From: Amycolatopsis eburnea
GTDB taxonomy: Bacteria > Actinomycetota > Actinomycetes > Mycobacteriales > Pseudonocardiaceae
Length of the DNA: 64,000 bases
Reading direction: 5' to 3'
Assembly: GCF_003937945.1 (NCBI RefSeq)
Contig: NZ_RSEC01000024.1
Coordinates: 224,680-288,679 of the forward strand
A program made the position numbers and the translations under genes. Shown piece after piece: positions 27,111-36,396 of this stretch (its first letter is position 1; every line of letters starts with the position of its first letter). Under the pieces are notes generated by a model. It saw only the letters and a list, made by a program, of their open reading frames with translations. It searched no databases and was not told where the DNA came from.

Positions 27111-28070
27111 TCAGTTCGACGCGGTGCGGGCCGTGCGGTCGGTGTTGAACGGCTGCGTCGTGACCGCGTGCGGGGTGCACAGCTCGCCGCAGTTCATCTT
27201 CGCCAGCGCCTCGGCCGCGGTGAACGCCTGGCCGGTCGCCGGGTTCGTCTGCTTCCGCAGCGCGATGTACTGGTCGTACTTGTCCGCCGACAGCGCGCGG
27301 ACCTCGAAGTTCATCACCGAGTGGTACGTGCCGCACAGCTCCGCGCACCGGCCGACGAAGGAGCCTTCGCGGTCGATCTTGTTCTGGAAGGAGCTGTCCT
27401 GGTTGTTCTTCTCCGGGTTCGGCATGACGTCCCGCTTGAAGTGGAACTCCGGGACCCAGAAGGAGTGGATGACGTCGGTGGAGACCAGGTCGTACTGGAT
27501 GGTCTTGCCGACCGGGAGCACCAGGAGCGGGATCTCGCCGGAGGAGCCGACGGTGCTGACCTGCTGGCCGTCCGCCTTCTTCGCCGACTCGTCCTCGTAC
27601 TTGAACTCCCAGTTCCACTGGAAGGCCACGACCTGGACCTTGACGTCCGGGTTCGGGATCTTGTCCAGGACCTTCGACTCCGTCGTCGCGGTGAAGAAGA
27701 ACAGGACGCAGACCATGATCGTCGGGACGACGACCGTGAACAGCTCGAGCGGGATGTTGTACTGGAACTGCCGGGGCAGCTCCTCCGGCTCGCCGTCGGC
27801 CGTCTTCTTCTTGCGGTGGAACGTCGCGGTCCAGAAGATCAGGCCCCACACGATGACGCCGACGGCCAGCGCCGCGACCACGGTCCACGTCCAGAGGTTC
27901 CGCATCTGGTTCGCCTGCTCGGTCACGCCGACCGGCCAGCCGAACCGCAGGATCTCGTCGCCGGAGCAGCCCGTCGCGGTCAGCGCGACCAGCACCGCCA
28001 AAGCGGCCACGCGCACGGTCCGCTTCCCCAGGGTGCGCTTGGGTTGTCCCACTGCGCCTCGCCCTTTCAC
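27111..28070 (-). CDS. ctaC: Cytochrome c oxidase subunit II (lipoprotein)
   Basis: 319 residues from GTG 28070, strongly supported by AGGAGG 6 bases upstream. A signal peptide ends in the lipobox LTATGCSG, then two membrane helices and a periplasm-facing cupredoxin domain. The CuA site reads GRCAELCGTYHSVMNF, with both Cys, the His and the Met. CuA accepts electrons from QcrC. Operon with ctaF; divergent from asnB across 166 bp. Confidence 0.97.
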   Translation of the reverse strand: MKGRGAVGQPKRTLGKRTVRVAALAVLVALTATGCSGDEILRFGWPVGVTEQANQMRNLWTWTVVAALAVGVIVWGLIFWTATFHRKKKTADGEPEELPRQFQYNIPLELFTVVVPTIMVCVLFFFTATTESKVLDKIPNPDVKVQVVAFQWNWEFKYEDESAKKADGQQVSTVGSSGEIPLLVLPVGKTIQYDLVSTDVIHSFWVPEFHFKRDVMPNPEKNNQDSSFQNKIDREGSFVGRCAELCGTYHSVMNFEVRALSADKYDQYIALRKQTNPATGQAFTAAEALAKMNCGELCTPHAVTTQPFNTDRTARTASN

Positions 28071-28236
28071 CCAGAGCCTCCTACGACCGATCTTTGTGAC
28101 AGCCGGACTCTAGCCGAGTTGGCCCGTCCCGCTGACCAAGGGGTAACCATCGACGCGCGTGGTACTCGCCACGACCGGCCCGGCATACTGGGCCCTTCCC
28201 AGCCCCGCGAATACCCCTGAAGGTGTGTGAGTACCC

Positions 28237-30171
28237 GTGTGCGGCCTGCTTGGACTGATCTGCGCGACCGAGACCGGCGCGGCGAACGCGCGTGACGCCG
28301 TCGGCGCGGCCATGCGCTGCCAGCGCCACCGCGGCCCCGACGAACAGGACACGTGGGCCGACGCCGAGGTCGTCTACGGCTTCAACCGGCTCGCGTTCAT
28401 CGACGTCGAGCACGCCCACCAGCCGCTGGTCTGGGGCCCGCCGGAGGCGCCCGGCCGGTACACGATGAACTTCAACGGCGAGATCTACAACTACCGTGAG
28501 CTGCGCGAAGAGCTCGCGGAGAAGTACGGCGCCAAGTTCGAGACCGAGGGCGACGGCGAGGCCATCGTCGCCGGCTTCCACTACCTCGGCGCCGAGTGGG
28601 TGAAGCGGCTGCGCGGCATGTTCGCCTTCATGATCTGGGACTCCCAGGAGAAGAAGGTCTTCGGCGCGCGCGACCCGTTCGGCATCAAGCCGCTGTTCTA
28701 CTCGGCCGGCCCCGGCGGGGTGGCGTTCTCCAGCGAGAAGAAGAGCCTGCTGGAGCTCTCGGACGTCCTCGGCGTGGCCCAGGAGCTGGACCGGACGGCG
28801 CTGCAGCACTACCTGGTCCTGCAGTACGTGCCCGAGCCGGAGTCGCTGCACACCGCGATCCGCCGCGTCGAGTCCGGGACGTCGTTCGAGGTGGTCCCCG
28901 GCGGTGAGGTGAAGTTCACCCGCTACTTCCACCCGCAGTTCAGCGCCAAGCCGGTCAACTCGCAGGCCGAGGCCGAGGAGCTGCACCAGCGCATCGCCGA
29001 TGTGATGCGCGACTCGGTCGGCAAGCACATGATCTCCGACCCGGACGTCACGGTCGGCGCGTTCCTCTCGGGCGGCATCGACTCCACGGCCACCGCGACG
29101 CTGGCCAAGGAGCACAACCCGAACCTGATCGCGTTCACCACCGGGTTCGAGCGCGAGGGCTACTCCGAGGTCGACGTCGCCGCCGAGTCGGCCGCCGCGA
29201 TCGGGGTGAAGCACGTCGTCCGGACGGTGTCGGCGGACGAGATGATGGAGGTGCTGCCGCTCATCGTCTGGTACCTCGACGACCCGGTGGCCGACCCCGC
29301 GCTGGTCCCGCTGTGGTTCATCGCCCGCGAGGCCCGCAAGCACGTCAAGGCGGTGCTGTCCGGCGAGGGCGCGGACGAGCTGTTCGGCGGCTACACGATC
29401 TACAACGAGCCGATCTCGCTGGCGCCGTTCGAGAAGATCCCCGGCGGCATGCGCAAGCTCATCGGCAAGGTCTCGACGAAGATCCCCGAGGGCACCCGCG
29501 GCAAGGACCTGCTGCGCCGCGGCGCGCTGCCGCTGGAGGACCGCTACTACGGCAACGCCCGCAACTTCCGCGACGACCAGCTGCGGAACGTCCTTCGCAC
29601 GTATCAGGAGGGCGTGGGCTTCAAGGACGTCACGGCGCCTTGGTACGACGTCTCGCGCGGCTGGGACCCGGTGGCCCGGATGCAGCACGTCGACCTCTAC
29701 ACGTGGCTGCGCGGCGACATCCTGGTCAAGGCCGACAAGGTCACCATGGCGAACTCCCTGGAGCTGCGGGTGCCGTTCCTGGACGCCGAGGTGTTCAAGG
29801 TCGCGGCGTCCATCCCGCTGGACCAGAAGCTCGCGCACGGCACCACGAAGTACGCGCTGCGGCAGGCACTGGCCAAGATCATCCCGGCGCACGTGCTCAA
29901 CCGCCGCAAGCTGGGCTTCCCGGTCCCGATCCGGCTGTGGCTGCGCAACGAGATGTACGACTGGGCGCGCGGGATCATCAACGACTCGAAGACCGAAGAG
30001 CTGCTGGACAAGAAGGCGATCCTGGCGCTGCTGGAGGAGCACAAGGCGGGTCAGCTGGACCGCAGCCGCCAGCTGTGGGCGCTGATCGTGTTCATGCTGT
30101 GGCACGGCATCTTCGTCGAGCACCGCATCAAGCCCGAAATCCCCGAGCCGGTGTACCCGGTCAAGCTCTGA
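28237..30171 (+). CDS. asnB: Glutamine-hydrolysing asparagine synthetase
   Basis: 644 residues. Translation starts at GTG 28237 and the second residue is Cys, the glutaminase nucleophile (VCGLLGLICA). Residues 1-210 form the class II amidotransferase domain (MNFNGEIYNYRELREEL; GDGEAIVAGF) and about 240-600 the ATP-dependent synthetase domain with the PP-loop SGGIDSTATA. The Rv2201 homologue occupies the same place next to ctaC. Close relatives can also amidate cell-wall or other precursors, so strict asparagine specificity is assumed, not shown. Confidence 0.95.
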   Translation: MCGLLGLICATETGAANARDAVGAAMRCQRHRGPDEQDTWADAEVVYGFNRLAFIDVEHAHQPLVWGPPEAPGRYTMNFNGEIYNYRELREELAEKYGAKFETEGDGEAIVAGFHYLGAEWVKRLRGMFAFMIWDSQEKKVFGARDPFGIKPLFYSAGPGGVAFSSEKKSLLELSDVLGVAQELDRTALQHYLVLQYVPEPESLHTAIRRVESGTSFEVVPGGEVKFTRYFHPQFSAKPVNSQAEAEELHQRIADVMRDSVGKHMISDPDVTVGAFLSGGIDSTATATLAKEHNPNLIAFTTGFEREGYSEVDVAAESAAAIGVKHVVRTVSADEMMEVLPLIVWYLDDPVADPALVPLWFIAREARKHVKAVLSGEGADELFGGYTIYNEPISLAPFEKIPGGMRKLIGKVSTKIPEGTRGKDLLRRGALPLEDRYYGNARNFRDDQLRNVLRTYQEGVGFKDVTAPWYDVSRGWDPVARMQHVDLYTWLRGDILVKADKVTMANSLELRVPFLDAEVFKVAASIPLDQKLAHGTTKYALRQALAKIIPAHVLNRRKLGFPVPIRLWLRNEMYDWARGIINDSKTEELLDKKAILALLEEHKAGQLDRSRQLWALIVFMLWHGIFVEHRIKPEIPEPVYPVKL

Positions 30172-30180
30172 CCCGCCGAA

Positions 30181-30239
30181 AAAGCCGTGAAGGCCTCCTT
30201 ACCGGCATTTTTGCCCGGTAAGGAGGCCTTCACGGCTTT
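30181..30239. repeat. Palindromic repeat family A, copy 1 (after asnB)
   Basis: AAGCCGTGAAGGCCTCCTTA arm, a loop rich in T, and its inverted partner. It starts 10 bases beyond the asnB stop and ends 12 bases before the convergent adoK stop. Other copies: 38239-38292, 51490-51540 and 53836-53889. A terminator role is likely. Confidence 0.85.
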
Positions 30240-30250
30240 CGGGCGTTGGG

Positions 30251-31297
<1,047 letters not shown>

Positions 31298-31391
31298 TCA
31301 TGACCCATCCGGGTAGTTCGCGCGCGCCCAGCCGACACTACCGGCTGGTACTCCTTCTCCAGTCGAATCGCGATCAATAGCGTTACGAATC

Positions 31392-31562
31392 GTGAACGCC
31401 GTCACCGAACCCGAGACCCTGTCCGAGCTGATCGCCGACTGCGCGCTCATCCCGGCGAACCTGCAGGCCGAGCGCCTGCCGCTGCCCCGCGTCACGGCCA
31501 AGCCGTGGCAGGTCGACGAGGCGTGCCACGCCCAGGTCGCGGAGCTCGACGCCTACGTGTAG
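31392..31562 (+). CDS. Small hypothetical protein (56 residues)
   Basis: GTG 31392 to TAG 31562. All sense codons but one end in G or C, as expected for a real gene here. The protein is acidic at the N-terminus (VNAVTEPETLSELIADCALI) and has two cysteines and one histidine spread along the chain. A strong hairpin follows at 31577-31615. No known family is recognised and no clear Shine-Dalgarno is seen. It is divergent from adoK. Confidence 0.6.
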   Translation: MNAVTEPETLSELIADCALIPANLQAERLPLPRVTAKPWQVDEACHAQVAELDAYV

Positions 31563-31576
31563 GTCCGCAGAGACGA

Positions 31577-31615
31577 AGAAGGCCCCGCCTCCCTTACGGG
31601 GAGCGGGGCCCTTCT
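31577..31615. terminator. Bidirectional terminator between the 56-residue gene and the HesB-like gene
   Basis: AGAAGGCCCCGCCTCCC / GGGGAGCGGGGCCCTTCT stem with a TTAC loop, between convergent stop codons at 31562 and 31625. Confidence 0.85.
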
Positions 31616-31624
31616 CACGCTGAC

Positions 31625-32002
31625 TCAGTGGAACGAGTCGCCGCAGGCACAGGAGCCGGTGGCGTTCGGGTTGTCGATCGTGAAGCCCTGCTTCTCGATC
31701 GTGTCCACGAAGTCGATGACGGCTTCCGACACGTACGGCGCGCTCATCCGGTCCACGGCGACCTTGAGGCCGTCGAAGTCGCGGAACAGGTCGCCGTCGA
31801 GCGTGCGCTCGTCGAAGAACAGCTGGTAGCGCAGGCCCGCGCAGCCACCGGGCTGGACGGCGATGCGCAGGTGCATGTCGTCGCGGCCCTCCTGCTCGAG
31901 CAGGGCCTTCGCCTTGGAAGCCGCGGCGTCGGTCAACGTGACGCCGTGGGTCTCCTCGGCGGTCTCGGCCTGCGTCGCGCCGGCGTGCTCAGCGGTCGTC
32001 AT
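31625..32002 (-). CDS. A-type iron-sulfur cluster carrier (HesB/IscA/ErpA family)
   Basis: 125 residues. The HesB/IscA domain begins after a 20-residue Ala/Glu/Thr-rich tail; the conserved cysteines are in QPGGCAGLRY and the C-terminal GSCACGDSF. These proteins carry or insert [4Fe-4S]/[2Fe-2S] clusters. The window encodes two client-type enzymes, LipA and the Rieske protein. It is the Rv2204c counterpart. It is divergent from the DUF3043 gene. Confidence 0.93.
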   Translation of the reverse strand: MTTAEHAGATQAETAEETHGVTLTDAAASKAKALLEQEGRDDMHLRIAVQPGGCAGLRYQLFFDERTLDGDLFRDFDGLKVAVDRMSAPYVSEAVIDFVDTIEKQGFTIDNPNATGSCACGDSFH

Positions 32003-32148
32003 GGCACTCCCTCAAAGTTCGAACTCGCTGCGGATACTCCTCGTGCTGACGTCTTCAACACCCGGAGCGTCCGATCTGTTCCCCCACCATGGTCGCACAT
32101 CGATCGACCTGGTGAACGGCGGCGTGACGCCTGCAATACCCTGGTGAG

Positions 32149-32796
32149 GTGAGGTTCCTGCGCCGAAGCACCACAGACACCGCCGCCGAAGAGCCGGAGA
32201 CGACGGACGCCGTCGACGTCGCGGGCAAGGCGTTCACGCCCGGTAAGGGCAAGGCTACGCCGAAGCGCCGCGACGCGGAGGCGAAGAAGCGCGGCCCGGT
32301 GGCGCCGCCGCCCACCACCATGCGTGAGGCGATGAAGCGCAACAAGGAACTGCGCAAGGCGAACCCGCAGACGAAGGAAGACCGCCGCGCGGCCGCCAAG
32401 CTCCGCCGCGACCGCATGATGGCGGGCGACGACAAGTACCTCCTCCCCCGCGACCGCGGCCCGGTGAAGGCGTACGTCCGCGACCTGGTCGACACCCGGC
32501 GCAACCTGCTCGGCCTGTTCATGCCGCTGGCGATCGTGGTGTTCCTGGCGCTGCTGGTCCCGCTGCCCCAGGTCCAGTCGTACATCACGCTGCTGTGCAC
32601 GGCGATGCTGCTGGTGATGGCGATCGAGGGCTTCGTGAACGGCCGGAAGATCGCGAAGCTGGTGCGGGAGAAGTTCCCGAAGGAGACGGTGAACGGCCGG
32701 TCGATCGGGTGGTACGCGTTCGTGCGGGCGTCCCAGATCCGGCGGCTGCGGGTGCCGAAGCCGCGGTTGAAGCCGGGCGACCCGATCCCGAACTGA
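32149..32796 (+). CDS. DUF3043 family membrane protein
   Basis: 215 residues from GTG 32149. A basic, disordered N-terminal half with GKGKATPKRRDAEAKKRGPV is the DUF3043 signature. Two membrane helices follow (NLLGLFMPLAIVVFLALLVP; SYITLLCTAMLLVMAIEGF) and a basic C-terminus. Function unknown; the family is restricted to actinobacteria as far as I know. A good terminator follows at 32808-32840. Confidence 0.88.
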   Translation: MRFLRRSTTDTAAEEPETTDAVDVAGKAFTPGKGKATPKRRDAEAKKRGPVAPPPTTMREAMKRNKELRKANPQTKEDRRAAAKLRRDRMMAGDDKYLLPRDRGPVKAYVRDLVDTRRNLLGLFMPLAIVVFLALLVPLPQVQSYITLLCTAMLLVMAIEGFVNGRKIAKLVREKFPKETVNGRSIGWYAFVRASQIRRLRVPKPRLKPGDPIPN

Positions 32797-32807
32797 GCTG
32801 GTTCCGA

Positions 32808-32840
32808 GAAGCCGGGTCGAGCGATGCTCGACCCGGCTTC
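32808..32840 (+). terminator. Terminator after the DUF3043 gene
   Basis: GAAGCCGGGTCGAGC (32808-32822) and its perfect inverse (32826-32840), 3-nt loop, followed by TT. Confidence 0.85.
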
Positions 32841-32880
32841 TTGCTGTCCACGACCGGCCGGCGCGCCCGCTGCCGCAAAG

Positions 32881-32933
32881 GTCTTGAATGAGTCATTCAG
32901 GACCTCCGAAGACCTGAATGACTCATTCAAGAC
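32881..32933. repeat. Palindromic repeat family B, copy 2
   Basis: GTCTTGAATGAGTCATTCAG arm, ACCTCCGAAG spacer, and inverted arm ending at 32933. Each arm itself contains the near-palindrome TGAATGAGTCATTCA, giving a nested structure. Other copies: 12288-12339 and 43060-43112. Confidence 0.85.
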
Positions 32934-33035
32934 ACGCGGCGCGCAGGGACCTGGCTCCGCCCGGGGAGCCGGAGCGAGGCTGGAGTCACTCCAGGGTCGT
33001 TAGCAAAGCAAACGATTTCCGCCTAAGCTCACCCC

Positions 33036-34025
33036 ATGGAGTTTCGTCGTCTCGGCCGCAGCGGCCTCAACGTCAGTGAGATCTCGTACGGGAACTGGCT
33101 CACCCACGGTTCCCAGGTCGAGGAGGACCAGGCCCACGCCTGCATCAAGGCCGCACTCGACGCCGGCATCACCACCTTCGACACCGCCGACGTCTACGCC
33201 AACACCGCCGCCGAATCGGTGCTCGGCCGTGGCCTGAAGGGGCAGCGGCGGGAGAGCCTGGAGATCTTCACCAAGGTCTTCTGGCCCACCGGTCCCAAGG
33301 GCCCCAACGACAAGGGCCTGTCCCGCAAGCACATCATGGAGTCGGCCAACGCCTCCCTGCAGCGCCTCGGCACCGACTACGTCGACCTCTACCAGGCGCA
33401 CCGGTTCGACCGGACCGTCCCGCTCGAAGAGACCATGCTCGCCTTCGCCGACCTCGTCCGCCAGGGCAAGGTGCTCTACGTCGGCGTCTCCGAGTGGACC
33501 GCCGAGCAGATCTCCCGCGGCGCCGCCCTCGCCCGTGAGCTGAAGATCCCGTTCGTCTCCAACCAGCCGCAGTACAACATGCTCTGGCGCGTCATCGAGG
33601 ACCAGGTCATCCCCGCCTCCGAGCGCGAAGGCCTCAGCCAGATCGTCTGGTCGCCGATCGCGCAGGGCGTCCTGACCGGCAAGTACAAGCCCGGCCAGGA
33701 GTACCCCGCCGGCTCGCGCGCCACCGACGAGAAGGGCGGCGCCAACATGGTCGCCCGCTTCCTCGACGAGAACGTCCTCAAGCGCGTCGCCGAGCTGGAG
33801 CCGCTCGCCAAGCAGGCCGACCTCAGCCTGGCTCAGCTGGCCGTCGCGTGGGTGCTCCAGAACCCGAACGTCGCCTCCGCGATCATCGGGGCCTCGCGGC
33901 CGGAGCAGGTGCACGAGAACGTCAAGGCGGCCGGGAAGAAGCTCGACGCCGACCTGCTCCAGGCCATCGACGACGTCCTCGGTGACGTCGTGGAGCGCGA
34001 CGCGAGCCTGACCAAGAGCCCCTAG
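33036..34025 (+). CDS. Aldo/keto reductase (Kv-beta-like subgroup)
   Basis: 329 residues. A TIM-barrel NADP(H) oxidoreductase with the catalytic tetrad visible: Asp and Tyr in TFDTADVY, Lys in FTKVFW, and His in YQAHRFD. The C-terminal cofactor loop reads SAIIGASRPEQVHEN. It resembles the potassium-channel beta-subunit-like group (L-glyceraldehyde-3-phosphate/methylglyoxal reductase type). Likely role is aldehyde detoxification. The 3' end overlaps a small minus-strand gene by 4 bp. Confidence 0.93.
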   Translation: MEFRRLGRSGLNVSEISYGNWLTHGSQVEEDQAHACIKAALDAGITTFDTADVYANTAAESVLGRGLKGQRRESLEIFTKVFWPTGPKGPNDKGLSRKHIMESANASLQRLGTDYVDLYQAHRFDRTVPLEETMLAFADLVRQGKVLYVGVSEWTAEQISRGAALARELKIPFVSNQPQYNMLWRVIEDQVIPASEREGLSQIVWSPIAQGVLTGKYKPGQEYPAGSRATDEKGGANMVARFLDENVLKRVAELEPLAKQADLSLAQLAVAWVLQNPNVASAIIGASRPEQVHENVKAAGKKLDADLLQAIDDVLGDVVERDASLTKSP

Positions 34026-34234
34026 TCCTGGTTGATCCGGCCCTGGAACGGCACCCCGAAGCCGAACGCGTCTTCGGGGGCCATCCGGGGCTCCAGGCCG
34101 AACCCGCGCAGGAGGCGGCTGGCGCCCGCCAGCCGGTCGCCTCCTCGCCCGGGGATCCGCGACGGCGCGAGGCCGTGCGAAACCAGCAGCGTCTCGACCT
34201 CGTCGATCAGCCGGTACGGGTCGAACTCACCCAC
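34022..34234 (-). CDS. Small hypothetical protein translationally coupled to purC
   Basis: 70 residues from GTG 34234, overlapping the purC stop by 8 bp on the same strand. Codons show strong third-position G/C. The sequence (DPYRLIDEVETLLVSHGLAP, RIPGRGGDRLAGASRLLRGF) has no recognised domain and no membrane helix. Coupling to purC suggests it belongs to the GntR-purC transcript. Confidence 0.65.
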   Translation of the reverse strand: MGEFDPYRLIDEVETLLVSHGLAPSRIPGRGGDRLAGASRLLRGFGLEPRMAPEDAFGFGVPFQGRINQD

Positions 34235-35069
34235 GGACCCAGGTCTTCCCGGTGATCCGTTCGTAGACCTCGGTGTAGCGCTGCCGCGTCTGCTCGACGA
34301 TGTCCGCGGGGATCTCCGGCCCGGGTGGGGTCTGGTCCCAGCCCGTCGACCGCGACCAGTCGCGGACGAACTGCTTGTCGAACGCGTGCTGCGGCCGGCC
34401 CGGCTCCCACTCGTCGGCGGGCCAGAAGCGCGACGAGTCCGACGTCAGGACCTCGTCGCCGAGGGTCAGCGTGCCGTCTGCGTCGAAGCCGAACTCCAGC
34501 TTCGTGTCGGCGATGATGACGCCCTGCTTCGCCGCGTGCTCCGCGCCCTTGGTGTAGATCTCCAGCGTCAGCTCGCGAAGCCGCTTCGCGGTGTCCTCGC
34601 CGATGTCGTTCAGGACCTCGTCGAAGGTCATGAACTCGTCGTGCCCGGTGTCGGACTCCTTGGTCGTCGGCGTGAAGATCGGCTCGGGCAGCTTGTCGCC
34701 CTCGCGCAGGCCCGGCGGCAGCGCGACGCCGGAGATCTTGCCGTCGCGCTGGTACTCCCGCAGGCCGAGGCCGGCGAGGTAGCCGCGGGCGATGCACTCG
34801 ACCTTGACCATCTTCAGCGGCTTGCACCGCATCGCGCGCCCGGCGAACTCCGCCGGCACGTCGGTGGTCGACACGACGTGGTTCGGCACGACCCCGGCCA
34901 TCCGGTCGAACCACCACGCGGAGAGCTGGTTGAGCAGCGCGCCCTTGTCCGGGATCAGCGTCGGCAGCGCCACGTCGTAGACCGAGACCCGGTCGGACGC
35001 GACCAGCAGGATGTCCCCGCCGTCGAGCTCGTACAGGTCGCGGACCTTGCCCGCGTGGATCTTCTTCAT
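34227..35069 (-). CDS. purC: Phosphoribosylaminoimidazole-succinocarboxamide synthase
   Basis: 280 residues. PurC joins aspartate to CAIR with ATP in purine synthesis. Motifs: HAGKVRDLYELDGGDILLVASDR at the ATP site (residues 5-27), RVSVYDV, the CIARGYLAG region, and KLEFGFD. The length suits the PurC family. The start ATG overlaps the stop of the upstream GntR gene (ATGA), so regulator and enzyme form one operon. Confidence 0.97.
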   Translation of the reverse strand: MKKIHAGKVRDLYELDGGDILLVASDRVSVYDVALPTLIPDKGALLNQLSAWWFDRMAGVVPNHVVSTTDVPAEFAGRAMRCKPLKMVKVECIARGYLAGLGLREYQRDGKISGVALPPGLREGDKLPEPIFTPTTKESDTGHDEFMTFDEVLNDIGEDTAKRLRELTLEIYTKGAEHAAKQGVIIADTKLEFGFDADGTLTLGDEVLTSDSSRFWPADEWEPGRPQHAFDKQFVRDWSRSTGWDQTPPGPEIPADIVEQTRQRYTEVYERITGKTWVRG

Positions 35070-35815
35070 TCGCCGTCCTCAGTCGTGTACTCGTAGAAAA
35101 CCCAGTGGTCGGGCAAGGCGGCGGATTCACCGTACTCGACGACCGTCCCGTCGGCCGCCAGGAAGGTGCTCCGGCCGAGCAGCACCGGCGCCCCTTCGGG
35201 CAGCCCCAGTTCGCTCGCCTCCTCGCCGCTCGCGCGGCCCGCCGCGTGCCGTTCCTGCGTCGTCACGATCCTGGTGCCCAGCCGTGCGGCCGCGTGGGCC
35301 GAGGTGCCTTCGACGATCCGCTCCGCGACCAGCAGCGCCGGCGCCTTGGCCGAGAGCGCGCCGTCGAACCACGAGGTCGACGTCGACAGCGGCCGCGAGT
35401 CCGGCCCGTACGTGGTGCGCTGCCGCCGGACCGCCGGGGCGCCCTCTTCGAGGCCCAGCGCGGCGGCGGCGCGCTCCGACGCCGGCTCGAGCCCGGCCGA
35501 GCGGATCACCGCGTAGTGACCGGGCGGGTAGATCCGCCCCGTGCGCGCCGACGCGGCCGACCGGTCGCGGGCCGTGCGGTGCAGGCCGCCCCGGTCGACG
35601 ACCGTGCCGACCCCGCGCACGGGCCGCACCAGGCCCTGCGACCGCAGGGTGGCCAGCACCTTGGTGGCCGTCGCCATGGCGACGGCCCACGTGCGCGCGA
35701 TTTCGCGGGCGGAGGGCACGGTGTCGCCCTCCTGCAGCCGGCCGGACAGGATGTCGTCGCGGATCCGGCCCGCGATCTGCAGGTACGGCGGCTCTGGACG
35801 GTCGAGGGTGGGCAC
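35066..35815 (-). CDS. GntR/HutC-family regulator with UTRA domain
   Basis: 249 residues. The N-terminal winged helix (PPYLQIAGRIRDDILSGRLQ, then VPSAREIARTWAVAMATATK) is followed by a UTRA ligand domain of about 160 residues. It is the first gene of an operon with purC and the 70-residue gene. Three CTAG-centred palindromes upstream (35845-35935) are its probable binding sites, implying autoregulation and control of the divergent gene at 35953. The effector is unknown; a purine-pathway metabolite is a reasonable guess only. Confidence 0.92.
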   Translation of the reverse strand: MPTLDRPEPPYLQIAGRIRDDILSGRLQEGDTVPSAREIARTWAVAMATATKVLATLRSQGLVRPVRGVGTVVDRGGLHRTARDRSAASARTGRIYPPGHYAVIRSAGLEPASERAAAALGLEEGAPAVRRQRTTYGPDSRPLSTSTSWFDGALSAKAPALLVAERIVEGTSAHAAARLGTRIVTTQERHAAGRASGEEASELGLPEGAPVLLGRSTFLAADGTVVEYGESAALPDHWVFYEYTTEDGE

Positions 35816-35844
35816 GGCGGCTCCTCACGAGGACGGACGCACAA

Positions 35845-35935
35845 GTGTTCTAGCACGCCAGGGTGTCGGTGACAAAGCCCTGATCAGAACCACCCAGGTG
35901 TACTAGTACACGAGCTGGACTGCGCTCTAGTACGC
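35845..35935. promoter_or_regulatory. Three CTAG-centred palindromic operator candidates
   Basis: Site 1 GTGTTCTAGCACGC (35845-35858), site 2 GTGTACTAGTACAC (35898-35911, a perfect 14-bp palindrome) and site 3 GCGCTCTAGTACGC (35922-35935). Common form: GYGYWCTAGYACRC with minor deviations. They lie between the GntR start (35815) and a divergent gene (35953). CTAG is a rare tetramer in such DNA, so the clustering is notable. Confidence 0.75.
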
Positions 35936-35952
35936 AAGTTACCCTCGAAAGT

Positions 35953-36396
35953 GTGTCCCCGCCCACACCTCACACCGGATCCAGCGGCCAGGGCCTCGAG
36001 GAACTCCTCGAGGAGCTCCGGCGCCGCAAATGGGTGCTGCACCTGTTCGGCGGCCGCGAGGCCCCGGAGGTCTACGCGGCGGTGCACCGGTGGCCCACGT
36101 GCGCGGACGTCATCATCCTCCGCGACGAGCACCGGGCCAGCGCCTACCGCGTCCCGACCTTCCCGGGCACGGACGTGTTCAGCCCGCGGGTCGTCACCTG
36201 GCAGTACCACGCCACCCCGGTGTGGACGCTGCGCGCGGTGCTCACCCTCGCCGAGCCCGGCACCCCGGGCGCGCCGCTGCAGGCGCTGCGCCCGCAGCCG
36301 GACTGCGGGGTCCCGGCGGCCCTGCGGCAGGACGTCACCATCCGGCCCACGAGCACGACGGAAGGGGACGACGGCGGCCCGCCCGCCTGCGCTTAG
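35953..36396 (+). CDS. Hypothetical protein divergent from GntR
   Basis: 147 residues from GTG 35953 (a weak ribosome site). The protein starts with a Gly/Ser/Thr tail, then a helix (LEELLEELRRRKWVLHLFGG) and a mixed alpha/beta core with HRWPTCADVIILRDEHRASA. No family is recognised. It lies 18 bp after the last CTAG palindrome and is likely controlled by the GntR protein. Its stop overlaps the convergent ispD-like gene by 4 bp. Confidence 0.75.
   Translation: MSPPTPHTGSSGQGLEELLEELRRRKWVLHLFGGREAPEVYAAVHRWPTCADVIILRDEHRASAYRVPTFPGTDVFSPRVVTWQYHATPVWTLRAVLTLAEPGTPGAPLQALRPQPDCGVPAALRQDVTIRPTSTTEGDDGGPPACA

Noticed and set aside
28081..30123. 680-codon minus-strand open frame opposite asnB
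   Set aside because: Antisense of a strongly conserved enzyme, low-complexity product.
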